From NCBI GenBank assembly GCA_964472545.1, contig CAYYNP010000131.1:1-25570 (forward strand): 25,570 bases of DNA, in the 5' to 3' direction. Below the pieces are notes generated by a model. It made no database searches and had not been told where the DNA came from. It saw only the letters and a list, made by a program, of their open reading frames with translations. Position numbers and translations under genes: made by a program. Source of the DNA: CAYYNP01 sp964472545. Lineage in GTDB: Bacteria; Planctomycetota; Planctomycetia; Pirellulales; Thermoguttaceae. Of this stretch, positions 6,817 through 14,467 are shown one piece after another; position 1 is the first letter of the stretch; every line of letters starts with the position of its first letter.

Positions 6817-7803
6817 TCACTCCGCCACACAACAGCCCGCGTCGAAGGTCGACCATCGCTCACGAATCGCCCGGGTCTTGCGCTCGATCGTCCGCGGCGT
6901 ACAGGAAAGCTCTTCGGCAATCTGGACGTTCGTGTAGCCTTCCATCTTCCGCCGCACGATCTGCCGGGACTCCTCGTCGTCGAGCAAGTCGAGCAACTGC
7001 TGGGCTTCTTCGGCCAGGAGCGCGGCAAACTGCGGCGTCGGCTCGTCGGAAACCACCTGCATCAGGCCCGGCGGTAGCGAATCCGACTCGGCCGAGGCAC
7101 GCCAGACCGACTCGCCGCGGACTTTGCCCCCGCCGCGTTTCTGCCGTGTATCGTGGTGGATCTGGTCGACCGCCTTGCGGGCGGTAAGCACGACCAGCAG
7201 CCGCCAGAGGTTGTCGCGGCTGGCCAACTCGCCAAAACGCCCCTCGGATACGCCGCAGCAAAGCGTCTCGAAGACGCTCAGTGCCACGTCTTCCTCGTCG
7301 CAAACGCGCCGCGGCGCGGTTCCCAACCGACGGCGTGCCAGACGTACAACTCGCTGGAAATAGCGGTCCCAGAGCCGTGCGGCGGCCGCGTCTTCGCCGT
7401 CTTTCAATTCGCTGAGCCATTGCGTAACCGATGCCGCGTGCTCGGCCGGCGTGGGGGCGGGGGTGGGCGTGGCCAGGGCGAATTGGATCCTCGGCCCGCC
7501 CGGGGCGAGTTGGATGACCGTGTCGCTGGTGACGTCGACCGACGAAACTTTTTGGCCGTCGACGAGCGTTCCGTTGGTTCCCAGATTGACGCAGACCCAG
7601 CCACGTTTACGGCACTCGACGCGGGCGTGGCGCCGCGAGACCAGGGCGTCGTCGATGCGGACCTCGCTGTCGGCGGTGCGTCCGATATGGATTGTGTCGG
7701 CCGCGGTGAATCTCCATTGCCGCGGGGCCGCGCCTCGGGGAGGTTCCAGCACAGTCAGCAACAGGTCATACGACGGCGTGGGCGAATTCTTGGCGGGGTC
7801 CAT
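6817..7803 (-). CDS. FHA domain fused to an ECF-type RNA polymerase sigma factor
   Basis: A 328-residue cytosolic regulator. Residues about 37-110 form an FHA phosphothreonine-binding domain with IGR (40-42), SRRHA (56-60) and NGT (77-79), the phosphopeptide contacts of the family. A Pro/Ala/Thr-rich linker (about 111-122) leads to an ECF sigma factor. Region 2 includes DEEDVALSVFETL (169-181). Region 4 holds the helix-turn-helix YTNVQIAEELSCTPRTIERK (290-309) and the following helix. AAGGA lies about 9 bases before the ATG at 7803. No anti-sigma gene is adjacent, so control by a Ser/Thr kinase through the FHA domain is plausible. Planctomycetes carry many Ser/Thr kinases and unusual ECF groups, but the target promoter cannot be read from here. 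The gene lies 177 bases downstream of the cyclase-repeat gene. Confidence 0.9.
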   Translation of the reverse strand: MDPAKNSPTPSYDLLLTVLEPPRGAAPRQWRFTAADTIHIGRTADSEVRIDDALVSRRHARVECRKRGWVCVNLGTNGTLVDGQKVSSVDVTSDTVIQLAPGGPRIQFALATPTPAPTPAEHAASVTQWLSELKDGEDAAAARLWDRYFQRVVRLARRRLGTAPRRVCDEEDVALSVFETLCCGVSEGRFGELASRDNLWRLLVVLTARKAVDQIHHDTRQKRGGGKVRGESVWRASAESDSLPPGLMQVVSDEPTPQFAALLAEEAQQLLDLLDDEESRQIVRRKMEGYTNVQIAEELSCTPRTIERKTRAIRERWSTFDAGCCVAE

Positions 7804-7980
7804 GTCCAGATTCCTTCGGTCCTCTCTCGGCAGACTGCGGCGACGCGCGTCGCGGCCCCTGCCCTACGGCACGAGACCGCAAACGCCGTTGCGTGCCGCC
7901 ATAGAAGTATGCCTCCTATTGAAGCCGACGGCAGAATAAGTACGGAGGAATTCACCGGTCCGTTCTTCCGTTGTGCGGAG

Positions 7981-9096
7981 CTAGTTGGCTTCGTGGGCTT
8001 GCTTCTGCGGCGGTGAGGGCGGACGCGGATACGGCCCGGGCGGCGTAGCCGGGGCCTTTTCGCCGCACGCACACAACGCCAAGATCGCGTACGCGGTGCC
8101 GGAGTGGGTGACGTAGTTCTGGCTGTCGCGGTCCATCGAGCGGGTGAACCACCGTCCGCTGGCACGCTGATGGGTCTTCAGCCAACGGATGCCCGTCTGG
8201 ATGCGCGGGTCGTCGGCAGAAACACCGGCCGTGCGGAGCGCGTAGATCACGAACCCGGTCCCGTACCCGTCGCTCGTCTTGTAGTCCTGCGGCGTGCCGT
8301 CGGCGCGTTTCCAGTTCGTGCCCAGCGTGGCCAGGTTCCAGCCGCCGTCGGACCGCTGCAATGCGAGGAGTTCCTTGACGACTTCCCCACGTTCGTCGTC
8401 GGCCATAATCCCGTCGACGACCAGCGACGCGAGCATCTTCATCGCCCGATTGTGTACGTTGGCCGGTGGATTGTTCTCGAGGTACCGGCGGATCTTGTCG
8501 AGCCCCGCCCTGGCCGCGGGCGTCTCGGCGTATTGGTCCGGCGCGGCGCCCACGCCGATAGCCGCCATGGTCACGCCGTAGTGTTCCTCGATTTCCGACG
8601 GTGGCTCGTTCTCGTTGAGCCATTTCCACCCGCCGTCCTCGCGCTGGAATTCCCACATCCGATCCAACGCCTGCCGCGTGGCCGGATGGAGCTTGCCGGT
8701 AGTCGCCGCGTCGTTTTGCGCCAGCACCGACGCCACCATGACGGATTCGGTCGACTGGAAGAACGTCTTGCGCGGATGCGTCGCCAAGTACTCTGCGGCC
8801 CGACGAATCTGGCGATGCGCTGGCACATCGTGGGCAACGGCGGGCCGGGCCATCAAGAACGCGTAGTTGGAATGGCAGGCAAAGCACTTGCGCTGCTTCT
8901 GCCAGGCGAGCGAAGAAGAATCGAGAAACCGGACCGCCTGCTGCATCGAGAACTCCTCGGCAAACGGTTCGTCTGCCCGGTTCGGCCCGGGTGCGACGAC
9001 GTTTTCGAGTGTCACTCCCTCATCGGCGGCCGATACGGCGGCCGGCACTAGCAAAGCAGTAATCACCCACATCAACTGCCTCGTACGGACCTTCAT
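7981..9096 (-). CDS. Secreted prenyltransferase/squalene-cyclase-repeat protein with a CxxCH motif
   Basis: A 371-residue exported protein with signal peptide MKVRTRQLMWVITALLVPAA and further Ala residues to about 24. Alpha/alpha-barrel repeats follow, with QW-like turns QREDGGWKW (151-159), QRSDGGWNL (247-255) and HQRASGRW (309-316). The set is typical of the squalene-cyclase/prenyltransferase fold. CFACH at 71-75 is a CxxCH motif, the signature for covalent c-type haem, and a second His-rich loop follows. The C-terminus is Pro-rich (PPGPYPRPPSPP). GGAGG lies about 8 bases before the ATG at 9096, which I preferred over a TTG 15 bases upstream. I saw no cyclase DxDD motif, so enzymatic cyclisation is doubtful. 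A sensor or redox role is possible; I do not know its function. Confidence 0.83.
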   Translation of the reverse strand: MKVRTRQLMWVITALLVPAAVSAADEGVTLENVVAPGPNRADEPFAEEFSMQQAVRFLDSSSLAWQKQRKCFACHSNYAFLMARPAVAHDVPAHRQIRRAAEYLATHPRKTFFQSTESVMVASVLAQNDAATTGKLHPATRQALDRMWEFQREDGGWKWLNENEPPSEIEEHYGVTMAAIGVGAAPDQYAETPAARAGLDKIRRYLENNPPANVHNRAMKMLASLVVDGIMADDERGEVVKELLALQRSDGGWNLATLGTNWKRADGTPQDYKTSDGYGTGFVIYALRTAGVSADDPRIQTGIRWLKTHQRASGRWFTRSMDRDSQNYVTHSGTAYAILALCACGEKAPATPPGPYPRPPSPPQKQAHEAN

Positions 9097-9223
9097 CGCG
9101 ATTTCCTCCAAGCGAACCTGTCTTTGTCAAGAGCGTCTCGACGCCGCGTTGGCAAGTCTATTCTACACCAGACGCGTCCCGAATTGAAAGACGGCGCTCT
9201 CTCGCGGCGCGAAGCGCAACAGA

Positions 9224-9229
9224 TATAAT
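9224..9229 (+). promoter_or_regulatory. Perfect -10 hexamer TATAAT before the tandem-repeat leader
   Basis: TATAAT occurs in otherwise GC-rich sequence 181 bases before the amidohydrolase start. At 17-18 bases upstream the sequence is TCTCGC-like, a poor -35. If used, transcription would start near 9236 and place the 15-bp tandem repeat in the 5' leader. I see no gene in the remaining sequence between 9097 and 9409. Confidence 0.4.
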
Positions 9230-9274
9230 GAACCGTTCGAAGCACGCGGACGAACGGACGGCGGCAGCGCCTCA

Positions 9275-9379
9275 ATTCACCGGGCTGAAAATCACCGGTC
9301 TGCAAATCACCGGGCTGCAAATCACCGGGCTGCAAATCACCGGGCCGCAAATCACCGGGCCGCAAATCACCGGCCAACG
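9275..9379 (+). repeat. 15-bp tandem repeat, seven units
   Basis: Seven consecutive units follow the pattern AATCACCGGGCTGCA. The first (ATTCACCGGGCTGAA) and last (AATCACCGGCCAACG) diverge. Units 5 and 6 read GGGCCG instead of GGGCTG. Because 15 is a multiple of three, each frame repeats five codons and none gains a stop. The array ends 30 bases before the amidohydrolase ATG. Confidence 0.95.
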
Positions 9380-9409
9380 GCAAGCGACGAATCGGCAGAG
9401 GACAACGAC

Positions 9410-10681
9410 ATGAAGGACGACCTCCGTGGCTACATTCAGGACCTGCCTGTCTTCGACGTACACGAGCACCACATGCCCGAGACGCTCGGCAATCGCGAGG
9501 TCGGCCTGATCGACCTGTTTTGGCAGAGCTACTGCGGCTGGACGCAGGCCCGGCCGTATCCCTTGGCGTCGGAGGAGGCGTTCGAGGATCCGATGTTTGC
9601 GGGCGTTGAGGGTGGAAGTTGGGACGACGTGGTGCAGTTTGTCGAACGCAGCGGATCGAACGCGTTCGTTCGGAATCTGCTTCGGGCTTTGACGGAACTC
9701 TACGATCTTGGCCCGGACGGTGTCACTCGCCAGAATTGGCAACGTCTCGACGCCGCGGTGCGTCGCCGCCATAGCGACGACGCCTGGCGCCACGAAGCGC
9801 TCGATCGGGCCGGAATCGAGCGGATTATCACCGATCCGTTCAACTCTCCGTTGCTCGACGCACACGCGGCGTTGGGCGATCGGTACGCTTCCGTGATGCG
9901 GATCAATGCGTTGGCCTTCGGCTGGCACCCGGAGTCGTGCGACCACAACGGCAACAGTGCGCACCGTTTTTCCCAGCAGATCGGCCACCGGATCGACTCG
10001 TTCGACGATTACCTGGCCCTATTGGAGGTCATTGTGGATACGATGCCCCAGCGGCACCAGGTCGGGCTGAAGAACGCGCTGGCCTACGATCGCTCGGTCG
10101 ACTTCGACGACGCGGACGAATCGTTGGCTCGCGAGGCTTGGGGCCAGCCACAACCGACGCAACAACAACAGAAGGCGTTTGGCGACGTCGTGGTGGATCG
10201 CCTCTGCCGCCTGGCCGGCGAACGGGGCGTTCCCGTGCAAATGCACCTCGGCTCGGCCCAAATCCGCGGGTCGCATCCGATGTGCGCGGCCGGTCTGATC
10301 GAGCGCCACCCAAACACGCGTTTCTTGCTGATGCACCTGGCCTTTCCGTGGAGCCGGGAATTACTGGGCCTGGCGTTCGTCTATCGCAACATCTGGCTCG
10401 ATCTGACCTGGTCGGCGATGCTGAGCCCGACCTACTTCAAACAGTCGCTGCACGAAGCGATCGAAGTGCTGCCGGACGAATCGCGGATGATGATCGGCGG
10501 CGACAACTGGCACGTCGAAGAAACCTACGGGGCGATACAAACCATGCGCCGCTTGATCGGCGAGGTGCTTCAGGAGAAGGTCGACGACGGGTATTTCCAG
10601 CCGCACGACGCCCGACGCTTGGCGCGGAAGATCCTCAGCGAGAACGCGACACAATTCTTCGGTGAAACTGCCTGGTCCTGA
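9410..10681 (+). CDS. Amidohydrolase-superfamily metal-dependent hydrolase (Amidohydro_2-like)
   Basis: A 423-residue cytosolic TIM-barrel enzyme. D16-V-H-E-H20 is the metal-binding HxH strand. H279 (QMHLGS), H309 (LLMHLAFP) and D365 (IGGDNWH) are the expected further ligands and catalytic acid. The layout fits the amidohydrolase_2 group, with a remote resemblance to uronate isomerase in the TIM-barrel ends and in the long helical insert (about residues 40-130). It may hydrolyse a lactone or amide, or isomerise a sugar acid; the sequence does not decide. GAGGA lies 7 bases before the ATG at 9410. A 61-codon frame running through the tandem repeat ends in an ATGA overlap with this start. The gene converges on the 10692-12581 gene with 10 bases between the stops. 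Confidence 0.85.
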   Translation: MKDDLRGYIQDLPVFDVHEHHMPETLGNREVGLIDLFWQSYCGWTQARPYPLASEEAFEDPMFAGVEGGSWDDVVQFVERSGSNAFVRNLLRALTELYDLGPDGVTRQNWQRLDAAVRRRHSDDAWRHEALDRAGIERIITDPFNSPLLDAHAALGDRYASVMRINALAFGWHPESCDHNGNSAHRFSQQIGHRIDSFDDYLALLEVIVDTMPQRHQVGLKNALAYDRSVDFDDADESLAREAWGQPQPTQQQQKAFGDVVVDRLCRLAGERGVPVQMHLGSAQIRGSHPMCAAGLIERHPNTRFLLMHLAFPWSRELLGLAFVYRNIWLDLTWSAMLSPTYFKQSLHEAIEVLPDESRMMIGGDNWHVEETYGAIQTMRRLIGEVLQEKVDDGYFQPHDARRLARKILSENATQFFGETAWS

Positions 10682-10691
10682 CGCGTCCGCT

Positions 10692-12581
10692 TCAGTTCAG
10701 ATCCGGCATCCGGTCCGCGGCCTTGGGATTCGTCCAGACGCGACAAACCGGGGCCGAATTGCGGCGGTAGCCGGGCACGTTCAACTCGGCGTCGAGCGAG
10801 TACGTTCGGCCGCGGTCGTTCTTGTGCACAAACTCGTACAGCGGCGCCGCCAATTCCGCGGCGTCGTCACCTTCCGCCGTCAAAGCGTAGAAGGCCGGGC
10901 CAACGTCGCCTTGCGTGCTCAGAACTGGTCCCGCGACGGTTTTCCGACAATAGACGGGCACGGCGCCGGCGCGGGGCCGGTCGAGTGCATAGAAGGCGAT
11001 CTTGCGTCCCGGGCGGATTTCGTGCGCAGCGGGAGACGTTTCGTACACGCTTGGTTCACCGCCTTCGTCCGGACCGTACACGGGCACCGGCAACACCAGC
11101 CGCGCGTCGGCCAGGTCGAGCTTGTACATGATCTGATTGTAGTCGTAGCGCGGTGTGCGGTCCGGGTTGCCGGAGAAGGTGTGGGTGTAGGTGCCCTCGA
11201 AGAAGATCTCCCGCCCGCCGTTCTTGTCGAACATCGGATGCCGCTTGGGATTGTAGAGGCTGTACTTCTGGTGCGTGACGATCTTCCTGGCATACGCCCA
11301 AGGGCCGATCGGCGTGTCGGCTTCGGCGTACCAGATCTCGCCGAGCAGCGACGTGCCGAACGTCTCGCAGAAGACCATCACAAACCGCTGCCGAAAGGCG
11401 TTGAAATAGACCGAGCAACGATGCAGGATCACCGGCTTGCCGGTTTCGACGTTCACGAGCCGATGCCACGCCTCTTCGGTAGTCATTCGACCGTCGGCGA
11501 TCAGCTTCGATTCCAGGTTGTGCGTCAGCGGGGCCGTGCCGGCCTTCCAGGCGTATCGCAGCCGGCCTTCGGCGTCGCGGTCCAAATCTCCCTTCGCCGA
11601 CGTGCTGCCTTGCTTCAAGCACGTGTACGTTTCATATTTCGAGAGGTCTCGATAGTCCTCAACCGTGGCACGCACCCGAGTCAACAGCGGGAAGTAGATG
11701 CGCTGGACGCCATCGGCAACGTGCTTGACCGGATGGCCGCTGGGAAACAGCGGAGCCTGCATGTCGATCTCGAAGAGCTTGGCGAATTGCTCCTTGCGAT
11801 CGTCGTACTCGACCAGCCCACGCTCGTAAACGCGCATCGGCTTGGCCACCTTGACGTACTTGGCCAACATCCGTTTGTGACCGTCGCGATCTTCGAGCAC
11901 CACCAGGCCGTCGAGCCAGGTCGGCCCCTGGCCGGGCATCTTGGCCATCTCCTTGGAGAAGCCCTTCTCGTCGACGAAGTACTCGAGGTCGACGCCGACG
12001 TTTGGATCCAGCCCGCCGTCGTCCGGCAGCCGCGACGTGGCCCCGGAGGCGTGGAAATTACCCAGCGGATAGCGGGCCCGGCTCGTATCGCCCCAGAACC
12101 AGTAGACCTTGCCGCCGTGGACGGTCGTGAGCACGCTGTCTTGGCCGACCACCAAACCGTTGAGCAACGGCTGCCGGATGGGCACGGCGTGGCCGGTCAG
12201 CAGGCTGTCGCGATAGACGCCTGCGCCCGTAAGCCGGTACAGCCGTTGGGCGACGTTCAGCCGTTTGATCTTCAGCGTCGTGCTGCCGCCTTCAGTGACG
12301 CGGACGATCCGCCCGTGCATGCCGAAGCCGTCTTTCGCAAACTCGTAGCCGTGGCTGGATACCGCGAAGAAGACCTCACGGTCCATCAAGCCCGGTTCGT
12401 AGAAGGCGACGATACCGTTGCTGTCGGTGTAGTAGCGGACGGCGTTGACCGTCTTGAGTTCAACCAACGGCACGCCCCGGCCAGTGTCTTCGTCGACGAC
12501 CTGGATCTGGAAGTACTTGCCGGCGTGTGGGGCGTCGGCGGTTAGCAGGAAGGCTAGCAGGGCGCTGGCGACTGTGGGCAT
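10692..12581 (-). CDS. Secreted beta-propeller-like protein with an N-terminal carboxypeptidase-regulatory-like domain
   Basis: A 629-residue protein, probably exported through a short signal peptide (residues 1-19, MPTVASALLAFLLTADAPH). Residues about 22-105 read as a beta-sandwich like the carboxypeptidase regulatory domain: FQIQVVDEDTGRGVPLVELK, then TDSNGIVAFYEPG and GSTTLKIKR. The rest is rich in beta-strands and includes VYWFWGDTSRARYPLG (about 160-175), recalling the FWGDT strand of DUF4185/glycoside-hydrolase-43-like five-bladed propellers. IWYAEADTPIGPW is another propeller-type strand. I cannot name catalytic residues, and the function is unknown; glycan binding or cleavage is the best guess. 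GAGGAG lies about 7 bases before the ATG at 12581. It is last in a minus-strand run of six genes, 99 bases after the ATPase-unit effector gene. Confidence 0.75.
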   Translation of the reverse strand: MPTVASALLAFLLTADAPHAGKYFQIQVVDEDTGRGVPLVELKTVNAVRYYTDSNGIVAFYEPGLMDREVFFAVSSHGYEFAKDGFGMHGRIVRVTEGGSTTLKIKRLNVAQRLYRLTGAGVYRDSLLTGHAVPIRQPLLNGLVVGQDSVLTTVHGGKVYWFWGDTSRARYPLGNFHASGATSRLPDDGGLDPNVGVDLEYFVDEKGFSKEMAKMPGQGPTWLDGLVVLEDRDGHKRMLAKYVKVAKPMRVYERGLVEYDDRKEQFAKLFEIDMQAPLFPSGHPVKHVADGVQRIYFPLLTRVRATVEDYRDLSKYETYTCLKQGSTSAKGDLDRDAEGRLRYAWKAGTAPLTHNLESKLIADGRMTTEEAWHRLVNVETGKPVILHRCSVYFNAFRQRFVMVFCETFGTSLLGEIWYAEADTPIGPWAYARKIVTHQKYSLYNPKRHPMFDKNGGREIFFEGTYTHTFSGNPDRTPRYDYNQIMYKLDLADARLVLPVPVYGPDEGGEPSVYETSPAAHEIRPGRKIAFYALDRPRAGAVPVYCRKTVAGPVLSTQGDVGPAFYALTAEGDDAAELAAPLYEFVHKNDRGRTYSLDAELNVPGYRRNSAPVCRVWTNPKAADRMPDLN

Positions 12582-12680
12582 GGGCTCACTCCTCTTGGAT
12601 TCCTGCTTCGATTTGGAAGAAGACTATTGCGGTAGGAAACGCCGTTGTCGGCGGCTCCGCCACCGGGATTCCGGTCTTGG

Positions 12681-13181
12681 CTACTTCATCGTCAGTTTCT
12701 CCGATGGACCGTGCAGTCCTTTCTTTCGGAGCGTTGTCGTCAGATACCTGTACTGAGGGGCGTGCTTCAGGATCTTGACCTTGCCGCTGGCGACCCAGTG
12801 AATCTCCTTGGGCAGTACGGCGAGCCTGATGCTCTTTGCTTCCCGTAGGAATTCTCGAACAAGCCAATCGAGTTTCTTTTCGATTCTCGCAACGTCGCTG
12901 GTATTGGCCGAATGGACTTCTACGAAGTACGCCACGACCCGGCCAGGCCGATTGTAGCCGATAACATAGTCCCAGCGATTCGCGTTGGGGGCGGCTGGGC
13001 GGCAGTCGCCGTCGATGTCGGCGCTCCCGAGAATCCGCTTTGAATCCGTGGCGAGAATCCGACCCTTGCCTTCTCTCCGTTTGACTGCCGCGAGTCCGTT
13101 CTTGAATCGCAGATGATCCGCTTCGTCAATCGCCTTCTTGAAGACTTTGCGCGGAGATAACTTGCGTCTCTGCTTCGCCAT
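12681..13181 (-). CDS. Small PD-(D/E)xK-like protein partnered with an ATPase
   Basis: A 166-residue cytosolic protein with a basic N-terminus. RWDYVIGY (69-76) followed by AYFVEVHSA (84-92) resembles the D...(D/E)xK core of restriction-endonuclease-like folds, with His90 in place of Lys (D71, E88, H90). A helix with two Lys (KKLDWL) and HWVASGKVKI (128-137) follow. I recall WDY/EVHPA/WVASGKV proteins as a loose family, but I know of no assigned function. Its ATG shares one base with the TAA of the ATPase gene (TAATG at 13183-13179), so translation is coupled. A nuclease or substrate-binding effector controlled by the ATPase is an inference. The sequence is somewhat AT-richer than the flanks, with a hand count of 48-65% GC in sampled lines. 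Confidence 0.72.
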   Translation of the reverse strand: MAKQRRKLSPRKVFKKAIDEADHLRFKNGLAAVKRREGKGRILATDSKRILGSADIDGDCRPAAPNANRWDYVIGYNRPGRVVAYFVEVHSANTSDVARIEKKLDWLVREFLREAKSIRLAVLPKEIHWVASGKVKILKHAPQYRYLTTTLRKKGLHGPSEKLTMK

Positions 13182-14365
13182 TACGTCACGCTCCCCGCAT
13201 ACAGTGCATTCCCCACAATATCGGCGATCCGGCCCGAAAAGCCACTCAAGCCGCCCCAGCCGGCAACCCGATCGTCATCGTCTCCGGGATCAAGCGACGA
13301 GATATCCCGAACCTCAACCTCATCGCCCGTCCGATCGAAAAAGTAGACTCTGTAGTCCTTTTCCAACGCCGACGCGAATACCTCTCTAATTGGCTGACCG
13401 AGCACCGTGACGTCGAATATCTTCTTCAGGGGTTGAATGGCCAGCGGTTCGTCAAGCTGGGCCAACTCCTTCAGGGCCCAAATCACGTCGACAACAACAG
13501 GCGAATGTGTCGACAGGATAACGCGGTACCCGCGCCACAGGAGCTCGAGCATCAAGAGACAGAAGGAGACGATTGCCCGCGGATGCAGGCCCATTTCAGG
13601 CTCTTCAATGATAACGGTCCGAAAGTCACCTTTCTGCTTCACTTTCGTACTGGGCATCATCCAGTACATTCCCATCAGCAGGGGAGTGAACTCCCGTTGG
13701 CCGGCCGACCATGCACTGTACGGCAATGGCGTCTTGCTCCCGTGGGGACACAAGACGATTTGTTTGCGCGGCCCTTCCGTGTGCAATTGGAGTTCCGCGC
13801 CGATGTAGATGCCCTCGTCGATGAGCCTCCGCAGTTGTGACTTGAGGCGTCCGGCTTGTGGGAAGATGGCCCTCCCCGAGCCAAGCCCCTGTTCCATCAA
13901 GCAGCGCAGCGATTCGCTGAAATCTCGCATGCAATAGGGGTCGCCGGGCGAGTAACCCATGAACGGCTTGGGCCAACCGTCCTGTAGGACCAGCACGCGT
14001 TGCGCCGGGATGAGAAACACCGATTCTCTGTCAACCCTTCGGCCACGAGGCGATTTGACCACACGGCCCTCGAAATCGTGGAGATTGCCGTCCACGTTGA
14101 TCAACGTATCCTGCCGCCATACACTCGCCATCCCGCCACCAAGGTACGTAGATAGAAATGCGCCGACGGGCTGCTTGTCCTTCGACCAGTCGAAACCATA
14201 CTGCTTGAATTTCTTGCGGACGGCGCCGGAGTCTTCGATCGCCTTGAACAGTTGAACGAACAGGCTCTTTCCGCTGGCCTGCGGACCCACCAGGATCGTC
14301 AGGTCGCCAAACCGGACCTCGCCCCGGGTGATTGGGCCGAATGAAGATACTTCAAGACTTCTCAT
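13181..14365 (-). CDS. AAA/ABC-type ATPase (AAA_21/OLD-like) of a two-gene unit
   Basis: A 394-residue cytosolic ATPase with an SMC/ABC-type nucleotide-binding fold. It has Walker A GPQASGKS (27-34), a signature-like SAGQREF (220-226), Walker B VIIEEPEMGLHP (251-262) and the switch STHSPVVVD (285-293). The insert between Walker A and the signature is about 185 residues, as in OLD-type and anti-phage ATPases, and I saw no long coiled coil. GEVEVRDIS and an Asp-rich segment near 361-366 end the protein. GAGG lies 8 bases before the ATG at 14365. Its stop overlaps the start of the 166-residue partner. GC is about 53-60% in sampled lines, against 65-70% in neighbouring genes, which suggests acquisition. 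It resembles ATPase components of two-gene defence systems such as PARIS or Gabija, without being clearly one of them. Confidence 0.87.
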   Translation of the reverse strand: MRSLEVSSFGPITRGEVRFGDLTILVGPQASGKSLFVQLFKAIEDSGAVRKKFKQYGFDWSKDKQPVGAFLSTYLGGGMASVWRQDTLINVDGNLHDFEGRVVKSPRGRRVDRESVFLIPAQRVLVLQDGWPKPFMGYSPGDPYCMRDFSESLRCLMEQGLGSGRAIFPQAGRLKSQLRRLIDEGIYIGAELQLHTEGPRKQIVLCPHGSKTPLPYSAWSAGQREFTPLLMGMYWMMPSTKVKQKGDFRTVIIEEPEMGLHPRAIVSFCLLMLELLWRGYRVILSTHSPVVVDVIWALKELAQLDEPLAIQPLKKIFDVTVLGQPIREVFASALEKDYRVYFFDRTGDEVEVRDISSLDPGDDDDRVAGWGGLSGFSGRIADIVGNALYAGSVT

Positions 14366-14467
14366 TACTGCGCCTCAATCCAGGCCATGTCGGACGATTC
14401 GCCACACGTTCACCCTCGTGCCATTCTATCTGCGACAATGAGTTCTCACAACCGCAACGCCCGCCCC

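Noticed and set aside
9093..9383. Pentapeptide-repeat protein on the minus strand (PGDLQ units)
   Set aside because: The pattern resembles A(D/N)Lxx, but it comes from a 15-bp DNA repeat that gives five-codon repeats in every frame. There is no good start signal, and the TATAAT and gene order favour a plus-strand leader.
9228..9413. ITGLQ-repeat small protein as a confident gene
   Set aside because: The frame overlaps the amidohydrolase start by ATGA, but its ATG lies within the TATAAT box and has no Shine-Dalgarno sequence. It is kept only as a finding.
10662..12545. Plus-strand open frame of 627 codons opposite the propeller-like gene
   Set aside because: Composition is Arg/Ala/Val-rich with no domain pattern. 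The minus-strand frame has a Shine-Dalgarno sequence, a signal peptide and propeller motifs.
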